Assembly: GCF_900178005.1 (NCBI RefSeq)
Contig: NZ_FXBS01000004.1
Span: 310,001 to 374,000 of the forward strand
DNA: 64,000 nt
DNA from: Tuberibacillus sp. Marseille-P3662
GTDB taxonomy: Bacteria > Bacillota > Bacilli > Bacillales > Sporolactobacillaceae
Direction of reading: 5' to 3'
The position numbers and the translations under genes are program-made. How positions within the stretch are numbered: the stretch's first letter is position 1; each line of letters opens with the position of its first letter. Under the pieces are notes generated by a model, which worked only from the letters and a program-made list of their open reading frames with translations, made no database searches and was not told the origin of the DNA. Positions 1-9,311 of the stretch are shown in pieces.

Positions 1-535
1 CTTGATCATGTTTTGGAGCAATAATGCCATATTTGCTTACGTCTTCATCAGGAACTTTTTGTATACCAACAACAGAAGAATGATGTTGGTCATAGACATC
101 AATTAATTGCTTTAGGCATGGCTTATTTGACTTAACAATATCATCACCTAACATGACAGCAAACGGTTCATTTCCGATAAATCGGCTGGCACAATATACA
201 GCATGTCCTAAGCCTAAGGGCTCCTTCTGACGGATGTAATAGACATTAGCAAGGCTAGAAATGTGATTAATGGTTTCAAGCATTTCTGTCTTGTTTTTAG
301 TCCTGAGGGTCGACTCAAGCTCATATGATTTATCAAAGTGATCTTCAATCGCTCTTTTCCCACGACCACTAATGATAATGATATCCTCTATACCTGAAGC
401 TGCCGCTTCCTCAACAATATATTGAATCGTCGGTTTATCAACAATGGGTAGCATTTCTTTAGGTTGAGCTTTTGTTGCAGGCAAAAATCTCGTTCCCAAT
501 CCCGCAGCGGGAATAATGGCTTTTTTTACACTCAT
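1..535 (-). CDS. galU: UTP-glucose-1-phosphate uridylyltransferase (partial, 3' end cut)
   Basis: Makes UDP-glucose from UTP and glucose-1-phosphate in the cytoplasm, feeding surface glycan and glycolipid synthesis. Only the first 178 codons are in the window; the gene continues past the left edge. The N-terminus shows the nucleotide-binding signature [20 protein letters not shown], then [12 protein letters not shown] and LGLGHAV, typical of bacterial GalU/GtaB. The ATG at 535 follows a good AAAGGGGGC ribosome binding site. It lies behind the terminator of the polysaccharide operon, so it is probably transcribed separately. Family assignment is firm; whether it is the housekeeping copy or a cluster-dedicated paralogue cannot be told. 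Confidence 0.93.
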   Translation of the reverse strand, partial: MSVKKAIIPAAGLGTRFLPATKAQPKEMLPIVDKPTIQYIVEEAAASGIEDIIIISGRGKRAIEDHFDKSYELESTLRTKNKTEMLETINHISSLANVYYIRQKEPLGLGHAVYCASRFIGNEPFAVMLGDDIVKSNKPCLKQLIDVYDQHHSSVVGIQKVPDEDVSKYGIIAPKHDQ

Positions 536-602
536 TGACGATGCCCCCTTTAAATGTTTATGAATAGGTTTATAAAAACCCTATCTATCTTAACAACTAT
601 AA

Positions 603-644
603 AAAGAAGCCCGTGAATGATAATAATATCACGGGTTCTTTTAA
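603..644 (-). terminator. Intrinsic terminator of the polysaccharide operon
   Basis: An inverted repeat (aagaacccgtga / tcacgggcttctt on the minus strand) starts directly after the stop codon of the aminotransferase gene and is followed by a T-rich stretch. It separates the cluster from galU. Confidence 0.75.
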
Positions 645-645
645 T

Positions 646-1758
646 TTACCGTAGGAAAAAGGCCTCAAGTTGCTTAACAACATATTCCTGCTGGTCTTGC
701 TGTAACTCTGGGAACATTGGTAGTGAGATGACCTCATCACAAGCCTCTTCAGCCTTTGGAAAATCTCCCTTTTTATAACCAAGATCCTTAAACACAGGTT
801 GGAGATGCAAAGGAATAGGATAATAAATCATAGATGCGACTCCCTTTTCCTTTAAAAAAGCCTGAAGTTCATCTCTTCTTGGAACACGAATCGTATATTG
901 ATGATAAATATGATAGTTATTGTCATCTTCATAAGGAGTTTGAATCACATCAGCCAACTTTTCATTGATTAATGAGTTATATTGTTCTGCTTTTTGCCGC
1001 CTTAGTTCATTCCATTGATTCAAATACTCAAATTTCACGTTTAAGATGGCTGCCTGCATTTCATCAAGCCGACTATTATATCCTAATACATGATGGTGAT
1101 ATTTTGGTTTACTGCCATGAACTCTTAATACACGAGATTTCTCGGCTAATGACTCTTGATCACTTACAATCATGCCCGCATCACCGTAAGCACCCAAATT
1201 TTTAGTTGGGAAAAAACTATAACACGCCATGTCTCCTAACTCACCAACATGACGACCTCTATATTCTGATCCAATGGCTTGTGCAGCATCTTCAACAACT
1301 GAAAGGCCATTTTTTTGGGCGATCTCATTAATTGAGTCCATATCTGCGGCCTGTCCATACAAATGAACCGGTATAATTGCTTTTGTTCGTTCGGTAACTC
1401 TTGCCTTAATCGATTGTGGATCTATGTTAAAGGTTTTCGGATCTATGTCTGCAAATACAGGGGTTGCACCGATTCGCGACACAGCCCCTGCCGTCGCAAA
1501 GAAAGTAAACGTGGGTACGATCACTTCATCCCCTGGTTCAACACCACAGGCTAGTAGTGATAAATGTAACGCATCACTACCATTAGCCACACCAACACCG
1601 TGTGATACGTTACTTAGGTTAGCAACATCTTTTTCAAGTTTTTTTACGTTTTGGCCAAGAATAAATTGTGACGATGCCATCACCTCTTCAAGGGCGGCAT
1701 TGATATCATATTTTAATGTTTGATATTGCTCTTTTAAATCAAGCATAGGAATGTTCAT
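646..1758 (-). CDS. DegT/DnrJ/EryC1 PLP-dependent sugar aminotransferase
   Basis: 370 aa, the usual length for sugar-nucleotide aminotransferases of the DegT family. The PLP lysine is K186 in SFFPTKNLGAYGDAG, and the cofactor-contacting aspartate is D157 in VVEDAAQAIG. Such enzymes transaminate a keto sugar nucleotide. With the 6-dehydrogenase and the Gfo/Idh dehydrogenase of this cluster, the likely role is that of WbpE: adding the 3-amino group to a UDP-3-keto-GlcNAcA intermediate. The ATG overlaps the stop of the Wzz-like gene by 4 bp (ATGA), indicating translational coupling. It is the last gene of the operon. Family is certain; the exact substrate is inferred from neighbours. Confidence 0.9.
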   Translation of the reverse strand: MNIPMLDLKEQYQTLKYDINAALEEVMASSQFILGQNVKKLEKDVANLSNVSHGVGVANGSDALHLSLLACGVEPGDEVIVPTFTFFATAGAVSRIGATPVFADIDPKTFNIDPQSIKARVTERTKAIIPVHLYGQAADMDSINEIAQKNGLSVVEDAAQAIGSEYRGRHVGELGDMACYSFFPTKNLGAYGDAGMIVSDQESLAEKSRVLRVHGSKPKYHHHVLGYNSRLDEMQAAILNVKFEYLNQWNELRRQKAEQYNSLINEKLADVIQTPYEDDNNYHIYHQYTIRVPRRDELQAFLKEKGVASMIYYPIPLHLQPVFKDLGYKKGDFPKAEEACDEVISLPMFPELQQDQQEYVVKQLEAFFLR

Positions 1759-2480
1759 TGCTCATCCTCCTTATCTTTTATACCATTGTTGTTCTTATAT
1801 TTATCTTTTTCCGGACGTAGTATTTCTGGAACAAACAAAATTAAGAGACTTAACACAATGCCAATCAAAAATCCAACAGTTGCTTGACGTTTAGGTTGAC
1901 CTGTTTGCTTTGATAAAGTTAAATCTTCAACAATTTTTGTCTTTTTCGTATCCAATAACTTTGACTTTAACTCATATAAGAATTTTTGTTTATCAAAGCT
2001 ATCCTCAGGTCCAGCAGTGCTCTGTTTCAGCTCACTTATTGTATCATTTAGAAAGGATATTCTTCTATTATAGACTTCCTCACTTTCCTTCACGAACCTA
2101 CTTGTTACAGCTTTTAGAGTCCGCCTTACTTTCTGGGAATTCCCACTACTCAAACTTAATTTAATGACATTTCTAGGTTTCCCATTAACAGACAGTGAAC
2201 TCTGAATGTCACTTACAGGCATAATTGTCTTATCATTACCTTGTAACTGTTTTAAAAACTGTGTGCTCAGAATAATTTCTTTTGCACTTCCCTGTTTAGT
2301 ATAATTCCTATCGTTTTCAAAATCCCCTAATCCAATGCTTATTGATGCAGTGTATACTGGATTTTGTTGTGATTCTAACAGATAACTAACTGCACCGGTC
2401 AATAAAGGAAGTAATAGTAAAAACCAAAAGTATTTTTTTAGACGACTCCATATTCTATTGACACTATTCATGGCTGTCAC
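1755..2480 (-). CDS. Wzz-type chain length determinant protein
   Basis: 241 aa with the polysaccharide co-polymerase layout: a short cytoplasmic start, a membrane helix at about 16-34, an extracellular segment with predicted helical stretches, a second helix at about 201-218 and a charged tail. Wzz/YveK-type proteins set the chain length of Wzy-polymerised glycans. There is no fused or adjacent BY-kinase, unlike many Gram-positive capsule loci. The start is GTG after AAGGGAG; an in-frame ATG lies three codons further in. The neighbours (ligase/polymerase upstream, aminotransferase coupled downstream) fit a Wzx/Wzy pathway. Sequence conservation is low, so the call rests mainly on topology and context. 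Confidence 0.75.
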   Translation of the reverse strand: MTAMNSVNRIWSRLKKYFWFLLLLPLLTGAVSYLLESQQNPVYTASISIGLGDFENDRNYTKQGSAKEIILSTQFLKQLQGNDKTIMPVSDIQSSLSVNGKPRNVIKLSLSSGNSQKVRRTLKAVTSRFVKESEEVYNRRISFLNDTISELKQSTAGPEDSFDKQKFLYELKSKLLDTKKTKIVEDLTLSKQTGQPKRQATVGFLIGIVLSLLILFVPEILRPEKDKYKNNNGIKDKEDEQ

Positions 2481-2506
2481 AACCGCTCCCTTCTAAATAA
2501 AGCTTG

Positions 2507-3949
2507 CTATCGTATTCGACCGTAACCATTCATTCTAAAATAATTTAAAAAGCCGATTGTAAATGCAAAAAATATCCATTGATAATGTAATGTTAAAATC
2601 GAACTCGGACTGATACTAGCAAAGATAAACACAAACATACCGCCTAAGAGAGCCTCACATATCATTTTCTCCTTACCATTATCAGTACTCTTATAGATTC
2701 TATACAAAGAAATGAGTAATGATAAGTACAATACTAAATAGCCTATAAAAACAAATATACCATAGTTCACAGCAATTTCTACCCACCAATTGTGAATATC
2801 TAGAACTGTATACGTCGGAAAAATACTATAGTGATCTATATAATATTTAGCGTTGTTAGAACCCACACCCAAGCCGAATGTGTCTACCAGAAACAAAAGT
2901 GAATTCTTAATTAAGTTAATTCTAATATCAATGGACTTACCGGTCGCGACTTCACCACCAAAAAAGGAAAACATATTAGTGAGTTTATCTATTAGAGATA
3001 GAACTTTACTATGGTAAACAACGACTCCAAGGAGTGCTAACAAACCACCCCCGGTTAAGATCCACCGTCTTTCTTTATAATTGGTTAAAAAGAAAAACCA
3101 ACAAACTACCCCAAAGGCAATAGCTAAGAAATTAGCACGTGAGTCCGTGACATAAATTAGATAAAGGGAAACCACCAACAGCAATGTCCCATAAATTTTA
3201 AAGTGAACATTTCTTATATGCTTAATAAAAGCAATTATAAAAAACAGACTTAGTGTTAAAAAGGTCGCATAATCGTTCTGGTTAAAAAAAACAGCAGTCG
3301 GGATATCCTGATCCCATACCGGAGAATTCACAATTCGTGATGTACTCAAATGATTTCCAGTGATATGCTCCCATACACCAATAGCAACCAAAAATGCTGT
3401 CATACCTAGCCATATATAGAAAAAGTCAATATAGTCTGCTAACGTTTTGAAATAAAAAACGACCACGAATATCGGTAATATACCTAAAAAAAGAAATATG
3501 AAACCTTTCACGCCTAATGAAAACGAATTCACCCATACCAGTGATAAAAAAGCATAACAAAGCCATCCCATTAAATAACCTATAAACGGTTTGACCCGAA
3601 TTTGCCCCCACTTTAATATATCTGTGTTCCGTTTAAAAAGTTGGATGAAAAAAAACAAAAAAACAACGATAGCCAGAAGACGATAAGCAAACAAGCTAAA
3701 TGGACCAACACCAATCGAAAAAAAGGCAGCACCCAAAAAAGATGAAATTAGCCAAGCTTTTATCGTCAATACAGTTATAGTACCGAAACGCTTAAGAAAT
3801 TTTTGATACATAAATAACACACAAGCGGCGGCAACAATAATCGCAAATATGGACGTAATTGAAGTATGAATAGATAAGTATCCAAATAAAACGGACAGGA
3901 TTACACCTATGATCACTTGAACCTTAAGATCCTGGAGCTTATGAATCAA
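2507..3949 (-). CDS. O-antigen ligase/polymerase family membrane protein (WaaL/Wzy-like)
   Basis: About 480 aa, very hydrophobic, with around 10-12 membrane helices and the large extracellular loop typical of the Wzy_C/O-antigen ligase family. The conserved HNWWVEIAVNYGIFVFIGYL stretch near residue 400 is the family signature. As the only such protein in the cluster it is the best candidate polymerase (Wzy), acting on lipid-linked repeat units on the outer membrane face. I prefer the TTG at 3949, which follows GAAAGGGGGC at good spacing and overlaps the upstream gene by 11 bp. A TTG at 3997 also opens the frame but has no ribosome binding site. Confidence 0.82.
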   Translation of the reverse strand: MIHKLQDLKVQVIIGVILSVLFGYLSIHTSITSIFAIIVAAACVLFMYQKFLKRFGTITVLTIKAWLISSFLGAAFFSIGVGPFSLFAYRLLAIVVFLFFFIQLFKRNTDILKWGQIRVKPFIGYLMGWLCYAFLSLVWVNSFSLGVKGFIFLFLGILPIFVVVFYFKTLADYIDFFYIWLGMTAFLVAIGVWEHITGNHLSTSRIVNSPVWDQDIPTAVFFNQNDYATFLTLSLFFIIAFIKHIRNVHFKIYGTLLLVVSLYLIYVTDSRANFLAIAFGVVCWFFFLTNYKERRWILTGGGLLALLGVVVYHSKVLSLIDKLTNMFSFFGGEVATGKSIDIRINLIKNSLLFLVDTFGLGVGSNNAKYYIDHYSIFPTYTVLDIHNWWVEIAVNYGIFVFIGYLVLYLSLLISLYRIYKSTDNGKEKMICEALLGGMFVFIFASISPSSILTLHYQWIFFAFTIGFLNYFRMNGYGRIR

Positions 3950-5258
3950 ATGTCCTCTGCCCCCTTTCACTTGAGCTTGAATTGGTTTCTTGATCAAAAA
4001 TGGCAGTTAATTGACCCGTCAAATGACGAAATTCGAAAGACTCGATATCTTCAAATGTAAATAAGTCTGTGTCCCGTTGCCATGCCTCTAACAAGACAGA
4101 TAATTTATCGGCAATATCTTCAGGTGATGAAACATCGGCAAGTAAGCCCGAATGCGTTCGATTGATTAAATAATCTAAGTCAGATCCTGGGATTCCCACA
4201 CAAAAGATTGGTTTTTTAGCATTTAAGTATTCGAAGAACTTCCCAGTAATAGTCCCCTTTCCGGGCCCGGGAATCAATAATAGAGCATCCCCCTGCTGCT
4301 GATGAATCAAGCTTTCACTATAAGTGACCCTACCCGTATCAATGACTTCAAGCTCATGGTCACGGGCATATTGCAGATATTCTTGATGAATTCCACCCAC
4401 AAAATTCACAACAAAATCACTTTTAGGATGTCTCTGTTTAAATAATGACAATCCCTCCAAAAACGTCGAAGGATTTTTCTGCCCATAGAAAGTTCCTGTA
4501 TGTGTAATGGTGATCGGTTTGATGACTCCACCACCTGGAATTTCAAGCGGCCTTTCAGGTAGATCATCCTGATCGAATCCATTAAATAGGACTGAGAACT
4601 TGTTTTGTTCAAGGTATCGGTTTGAAAACATATCTTTAATGGCTGGAGAAACCGTTGTAACCTTTTCCGATTGTTTAACCACTTGCTTCTCCAACCACCG
4701 ATTTAGGGCAAAGTGAGCATTTGTTTTATATTCCAGAAACTCACTATCAATCCAAGGATCACGAAAATCGGTAATGAGTTTGATCTTTGCTAGTTTCGAA
4801 AAAAGAACACCAGACACAAAGGAACTATAGGCGGGCCCAGATACGAAACACAAATCGACGGGATGCCTTTTTATGTACTTTAAAGCTTTTGATACGGCAC
4901 TAACACTCCAAAAGATATATTCATCAGGTATGAATAACCATTGATTAAAAACCGAACTCCTGCTTTTTTTAACTGAACTGTTACGCTCGGTAGCACTGTC
5001 ATGGGACCGACGTTGTTTGTTTTTCCGTGGAAATAGACTTCGTGCAACATTGTATAACTGAGTTGGGCCAACAATAGGAACTCTGATGACCTCTATATCC
5101 GATTGTCTATCAAAGTCATCGGAGCCTGCCACTTTCGGTGCAATAACGACTGGTTCCCATCCATTTTCCTTCATATACTTAATAAATTTAGTAATGCGTT
5201 TTGTACCAATACTTTGCATCGGAGGGTAAGGGTTGGCAAAAATCAAAACTCTTTTCAC
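3939..5258 (-). CDS. GT4-type glycosyltransferase
   Basis: About 439 aa GT-B glycosyltransferase. The N-terminal Rossmann half begins KRVLIFANPYPPMQSIGTKR and carries DFRDPWIDSE; the C-terminal donor half holds THTGTFYGQKNPSTFLEGL and GTITGKFFEYLNAKKPI, the usual nucleotide-sugar pocket with its glutamate. It should add a sugar to the lipid-linked repeat unit at the cytoplasmic membrane face. A GTG at 5267 is almost on top of the AGAGGA ribosome binding site, so the second GTG at 5258 is the better start. It lies 23 bp from the upstream gene and overlaps the downstream ligase start. Linkage and donor are unknown. It is the only clear sugar transferase in this operon. Confidence 0.87.
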   Translation of the reverse strand: MKRVLIFANPYPPMQSIGTKRITKFIKYMKENGWEPVVIAPKVAGSDDFDRQSDIEVIRVPIVGPTQLYNVARSLFPRKNKQRRSHDSATERNSSVKKSRSSVFNQWLFIPDEYIFWSVSAVSKALKYIKRHPVDLCFVSGPAYSSFVSGVLFSKLAKIKLITDFRDPWIDSEFLEYKTNAHFALNRWLEKQVVKQSEKVTTVSPAIKDMFSNRYLEQNKFSVLFNGFDQDDLPERPLEIPGGGVIKPITITHTGTFYGQKNPSTFLEGLSLFKQRHPKSDFVVNFVGGIHQEYLQYARDHELEVIDTGRVTYSESLIHQQQGDALLLIPGPGKGTITGKFFEYLNAKKPIFCVGIPGSDLDYLINRTHSGLLADVSSPEDIADKLSVLLEAWQRDTDLFTFEDIESFEFRHLTGQLTAIFDQETNSSSSERGQRTFDS

Positions 5259-5281
5259 TAACGTCACTTCCTCTAGTAAGC

Positions 5282-6634
5282 CTAATCATTTTTGGACAAT
5301 TGCTGAATAATCGGTTTATAAGCATGTCCAAGTTGACTCCAAATCCCGGTATTAAAATTGGAGTTATGCCATAGAAACACAAAATTCCCATTATACTTTT
5401 GCACTGTATTTGCAAGCTTTTTCATCTTTTCAAACATATCATTCCACGTAATTGACTGGTAAACGCCGAGACTTACTTCCATGGCAATTAACGGGTATTC
5501 CATTAATTGCAACGTTTGCCGAGTCAATATGTTAAAAGGATGAAATTCATAACATGTACCACACCGAAAACCCTCATGATCGGCGTAACTCATTGTACTA
5601 TCAGACAATAAACCATGATCTTCCCAAAGTTGCCACGTATGGGGTACAGAAAACCTTAAATAATGGTGTCTTCCTTCTGTCACTTTAAAACCAACGACAG
5701 ATTCAAGCGCTTGCTTTTCCCATTCTAGCTGCTCAGGATGCTTATACGTCTGAAAACTTGGATGAAAGCCAATCTCATGTCCACGATCAAGCATGTGATT
5801 TGTTAGACGCTTTACCTGCGAAGACTGAACTTGGTAAAAATTATCGTAGTTCGTCACACCCCCACTCATGAAATAAAAACGTGATGTTAGGCCGGCCGCC
5901 TCAGACAAATCCATGAGCCAATCAAATGTATGATAAGGATCCTCTTTTAAGCGCAGTTTTATTTTGGAATAGTCCATAAAAGGACGAATCGAACCGACGA
6001 CATCTTTTTTTCTTATTAAGGCTTTGGCAGATGATTTCACCATCGTCTTAGCGTTTTTCCAGTAGTTAATTTGATCAACATCGTGAGTCGGGATTAATCG
6101 ATATTCACGTTTCCTCCGTTCCTGTTCAATACCTAAGTATTGTAGCATAGACCACAAAAATTCAACATACTCATTCACAATGGGGCGATGCAAAAAATCA
6201 TATTTATACGCGGTGCTTGCACTTGCAGGGAATCGGTCAAAATGGTCGCGTTCAGGTTTCACATATTCTTCCCAACGAGTCAGCATAAAAAAAGCAGATG
6301 CAAATATATCGATACCACAGGTAATTATCTTATCATCAACATCCAACCGTTCATTTCCATAAAGGATTGGCAGATCACTTTCAGGGGTGAACCGATTTTT
6401 TGTAAATATAATCTTAGAGGGAATATGATTCTGACTCAGGTAATCAAGATGATGATGCTCTGAAAAAAAGGCGTCGTCAATAAATAACTGTTTCCCATTA
6501 TCGAGAACAACTCTATAATTTTGTCTATCTGAATTTATAATTTCGTAATCAATACCTAAAAAATCACCAAAAATGGTTTTAATAATATAATTTAATTCTT
6601 GTGTAAAACGGTTAGGTATATCAATCGTTACCAT
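5282..6634 (-). CDS. Polysaccharide deacetylase-like (NodB-fold) protein
   Basis: 450 aa. The N-terminal ~170 residues match no domain I can name. From about residue 180 there is a NodB-like (CE4-type) core: THDVDQINYWKN (the metal-binding aspartate pair), then GHEIGFHPSFQTYKHPE with the histidines, then HHYLRFSVPHTW, GFRCGTCYEFHPFN and FLWHNSNF. This resembles the long deacetylase-like proteins of Gram-positive glycan clusters. There is no signal peptide, so it probably acts inside the cell, perhaps on a lipid-linked or nucleotide-bound intermediate. The ATG follows AGAGGAGA. It is co-transcribed with the flippase upstream (21 bp gap). Catalytic activity is likely but unproven. Confidence 0.78.
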   Translation of the reverse strand: MVTIDIPNRFTQELNYIIKTIFGDFLGIDYEIINSDRQNYRVVLDNGKQLFIDDAFFSEHHHLDYLSQNHIPSKIIFTKNRFTPESDLPILYGNERLDVDDKIITCGIDIFASAFFMLTRWEEYVKPERDHFDRFPASASTAYKYDFLHRPIVNEYVEFLWSMLQYLGIEQERRKREYRLIPTHDVDQINYWKNAKTMVKSSAKALIRKKDVVGSIRPFMDYSKIKLRLKEDPYHTFDWLMDLSEAAGLTSRFYFMSGGVTNYDNFYQVQSSQVKRLTNHMLDRGHEIGFHPSFQTYKHPEQLEWEKQALESVVGFKVTEGRHHYLRFSVPHTWQLWEDHGLLSDSTMSYADHEGFRCGTCYEFHPFNILTRQTLQLMEYPLIAMEVSLGVYQSITWNDMFEKMKKLANTVQKYNGNFVFLWHNSNFNTGIWSQLGHAYKPIIQQLSKND

Positions 6635-6655
6635 ATTATCTCCTCTTTAGAATGT

Positions 6656-7900
6656 TCATCTACCAACTTGAGATCTCCTTTTAATCTGAACACTGTGAAT
6701 AATTATAAATAAAATATTTGAGATATAGAAAGCTGCCATAAATAAAGAAAAGGAGAAAATCGCCTGTTTTGGAGTTTCGTGAAATAACCAAAATGAGATA
6801 ACAGTTAATAAAAACTGTAATACATTGAAAATCAGGGTCAATTCTTGCCGATTAATCAATGTCCAATAATTGATTGGTGATTTAATAAAACGGAACAAAA
6901 AAAATGGTAATAATAGGATAAGGTAAGGTGATGCATCCGCCCATCGATTGCCTATGAAAAAAGAAAATATCGGCGGTCCTAGAAAGTATAAAAACACTCC
7001 TGCTACAATTCCAATTGATGACAACACCAACATTAATTTAATTGTAATACTTGTCGCATGCCCTTTTTTATTAATTTCTTTGGCAGCACGTTCATAATAA
7101 ACTTGTCCCAACGATTGTTGAACAAGTCCAATCGGCATACTTATTAAACGTTGAATAACTGCGTAAAAGGCCACAATTTCAACACCAAAAAAATGACTTA
7201 ATAATAAGATTGGCGCTTGTGTTGAAGTCACGTTGGCCAATGTGGCTGGCGTGGAAAATATAGCGAATTTTTTATACTTACGCATATATCCCAACAAAAA
7301 TTTTGTTTTTACTTTTCTAAAATTCACTTTAGACAGACGAATGAGATTGAATGTCGTAAATAGCTTCCCTGCACTGTACATAATCACCAACGACCAAACT
7401 GTTGGTGAAATAAGTCCTGCTACGATCGTTCCTAATTTGGTAATCAGTTGATCCGTAATATGGTTTTTTGAAATCAACCCATATTCTTGGTTTCTAGAAA
7501 ACCATGCCTGGTAAACGGGCTTAATAGCCGTTAAAGCAATCAGAATTGGCAATAAGAAAGCAACTGAACGAGAGACTTGAAGATTTTTCGCTATGGGCCC
7601 ATTAAAGAATAGTAGACTTAACAAGACAAGACCTGAAAACACCATCATAATAACAACAGCGAGTCTTAATAACATCTTCCCAGCATACTTACTTTTAGGA
7701 ATAACAATGGCAAGTTCATATTTTAAGGTCGAAACTGACACTAATATATTTAAGAGCGCTAACACTGATGAATAGGCTCCGTATACGGTCGTACCATAAA
7801 TTCTTGTGATAATAGGCAGGGTAATAACTGAGAGGATATTTATTAAAAATATCCCGCTCATAACTTTGCTAATATCTAACACGAATTTGTTTTTTCTCAT
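6656..7900 (-). CDS. Wzx-type oligosaccharide flippase
   Basis: 414 aa with about 12 membrane helices of the MATE/MOP polysaccharide-transport fold. The start, SGIFLINILSVITLPIITRI, is typical of Wzx proteins. It would flip the undecaprenyl-linked repeat unit to the outer membrane face for polymerisation by the ligase/polymerase of this operon. The ATG follows GGTGG. This is the intact flippase of the window; the one between wecG and csaB is broken. Substrate specificity cannot be read from the sequence. Confidence 0.87.
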   Translation of the reverse strand: MRKNKFVLDISKVMSGIFLINILSVITLPIITRIYGTTVYGAYSSVLALLNILVSVSTLKYELAIVIPKSKYAGKMLLRLAVVIMMVFSGLVLLSLLFFNGPIAKNLQVSRSVAFLLPILIALTAIKPVYQAWFSRNQEYGLISKNHITDQLITKLGTIVAGLISPTVWSLVIMYSAGKLFTTFNLIRLSKVNFRKVKTKFLLGYMRKYKKFAIFSTPATLANVTSTQAPILLLSHFFGVEIVAFYAVIQRLISMPIGLVQQSLGQVYYERAAKEINKKGHATSITIKLMLVLSSIGIVAGVFLYFLGPPIFSFFIGNRWADASPYLILLLPFFLFRFIKSPINYWTLINRQELTLIFNVLQFLLTVISFWLFHETPKQAIFSFSLFMAAFYISNILFIIIHSVQIKRRSQVGR

Positions 7901-7929
7901 AAATTTACCACCAGTTCGGGTGTTAAAAA

Positions 7930-9249
7930 CTACAACTTGTAATAGTTCCCCTGAATATCTTCTGTGTTTTTAAATGCGTTTCTTGTATCAAAGATTACTT
8001 TGGCTTCATTCATAATTAAATTATAATCGAAAGTTGAATGATTGGTTCCAATGAGCACCAAGTCGGCATCTTTAACTCGCTCTTCATTTAGCTCCATTGT
8101 TTGTACTCTCTTATCACCAAGAACAAATTCATTTACAAACGGATCCACTACAGTCCAATCAGCACCCGCTTGATCAATTTGATCTAAAATATCCAGTATT
8201 GGGGATTCACGGACATCATCTATATCATTTTTATATGCTACACCCAGAACCAAAATTTTGGCTCCATTAACTGACTTTTTATATTCATTTAAGATCTGCA
8301 TGCAACGATTAACGACGAACTCAGGCATGCCGTTATTAATTTCTCCTGAAAGTTCGATCAATCGTGTATGATAGTTATATTCTCTGGCTTTCCATGTTAA
8401 ATAAAATGGGTCGATTGGAATACAATGGCCACCTAATCCAGGACCAGGATAGAATGGCATAAATCCATAGGGCTTCGTTGCCGCTGCATCAATCACTTCC
8501 CAAACGTCAATGCCCATTCTATCACACAAAAGAGCCATTTCATTAGCTAAGGCAATATTAATATGCCGAAATGTATTTTCGTGAATCTTTTCCATTTCAG
8601 CAACAGCCGGACTTGACACTTTATGAACTTTCCCCTCAAGTACATTAGAATATAAGGTTGCGGCAATGGCTGTACAACTTTCAGTAACACCACCAACAAC
8701 TTTAGGAGTATTTTTTGTTTTAAATTGTTTGTTACCTGGATCAACTCTCTCTGGGGAGTAAGCCAAGAAAAAGTCCTCGCCACATTTAAGGTTATGATTC
8801 TCTAAAATGGGCTTAATAATCTCCTGTGTGGTTCCAGGGTATGTCGTGCTTTCTAAGACAACTAACGTTCCACGTTGTAGATATTTTGCAATTTCTTCTG
8901 CAGAACTTTCAGCATAAGAAGTGTCCGGTTGCTGGTAGATATCTAATGGTGTAGGAACACAAATGGCAACAGCATCAACGCTTTCAATCAAAGAGTAGTC
9001 CGTCGTTGCCTTAAGCTTTCCACTATTGACAATATCCGCTAGCTCTTCATTCACAACATCACCGATATAATTAATCCCTTGATTGACCATATTCGTCCTT
9101 GTTTGTTGAACATCAAAGCCAATCACATGATAACCAGCCTTTGCTTTCTCCACTGCCAACGGTAGGCCAACATATCCTAACCCAACAACACCGATTGTTG
9201 CTTGCTTCGATTCAATTTTTTGAGATAAAGACTCAAATAAATTCATCAT
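7930..9249 (-). CDS. UDP-N-acetylhexosamine 6-dehydrogenase (WbpA/WecC type)
   Basis: About 439 aa. It oxidises C6 of a UDP-N-acetylhexosamine to the uronic acid with two NAD+. Visible are the Rossmann motif IGVVGLGYVGLPLA, the central LESTTYPGTT and AYSPERVDPG, and the catalytic cysteine in PGPGLGGHCIPIDPFYLTWK, followed by the C-terminal UDP-binding domain (VLGVAYKNDIDDVRESPIL). The length and the SPERVDPGN motif fit the UDP-GlcNAc/UDP-ManNAc branch. GGAGG precedes two adjacent ATGs at 9249 and 9246. The frame is open further upstream to a GTG at 9261, but that would start inside the ribosome binding site. The substrate (GlcNAc or ManNAc) is open; a Gfo/Idh enzyme and an aminotransferase alongside favour UDP-GlcNAc. 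Confidence 0.9.
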   Translation of the reverse strand: MMNLFESLSQKIESKQATIGVVGLGYVGLPLAVEKAKAGYHVIGFDVQQTRTNMVNQGINYIGDVVNEELADIVNSGKLKATTDYSLIESVDAVAICVPTPLDIYQQPDTSYAESSAEEIAKYLQRGTLVVLESTTYPGTTQEIIKPILENHNLKCGEDFFLAYSPERVDPGNKQFKTKNTPKVVGGVTESCTAIAATLYSNVLEGKVHKVSSPAVAEMEKIHENTFRHINIALANEMALLCDRMGIDVWEVIDAAATKPYGFMPFYPGPGLGGHCIPIDPFYLTWKAREYNYHTRLIELSGEINNGMPEFVVNRCMQILNEYKKSVNGAKILVLGVAYKNDIDDVRESPILDILDQIDQAGADWTVVDPFVNEFVLGDKRVQTMELNEERVKDADLVLIGTNHSTFDYNLIMNEAKVIFDTRNAFKNTEDIQGNYYKL

Positions 9250-9311
9250 TGCTACCTCCACATAAATAAAAATTAACAGACCATCTTAATAAACTCTGAT
9301 AGGGGCTAGTT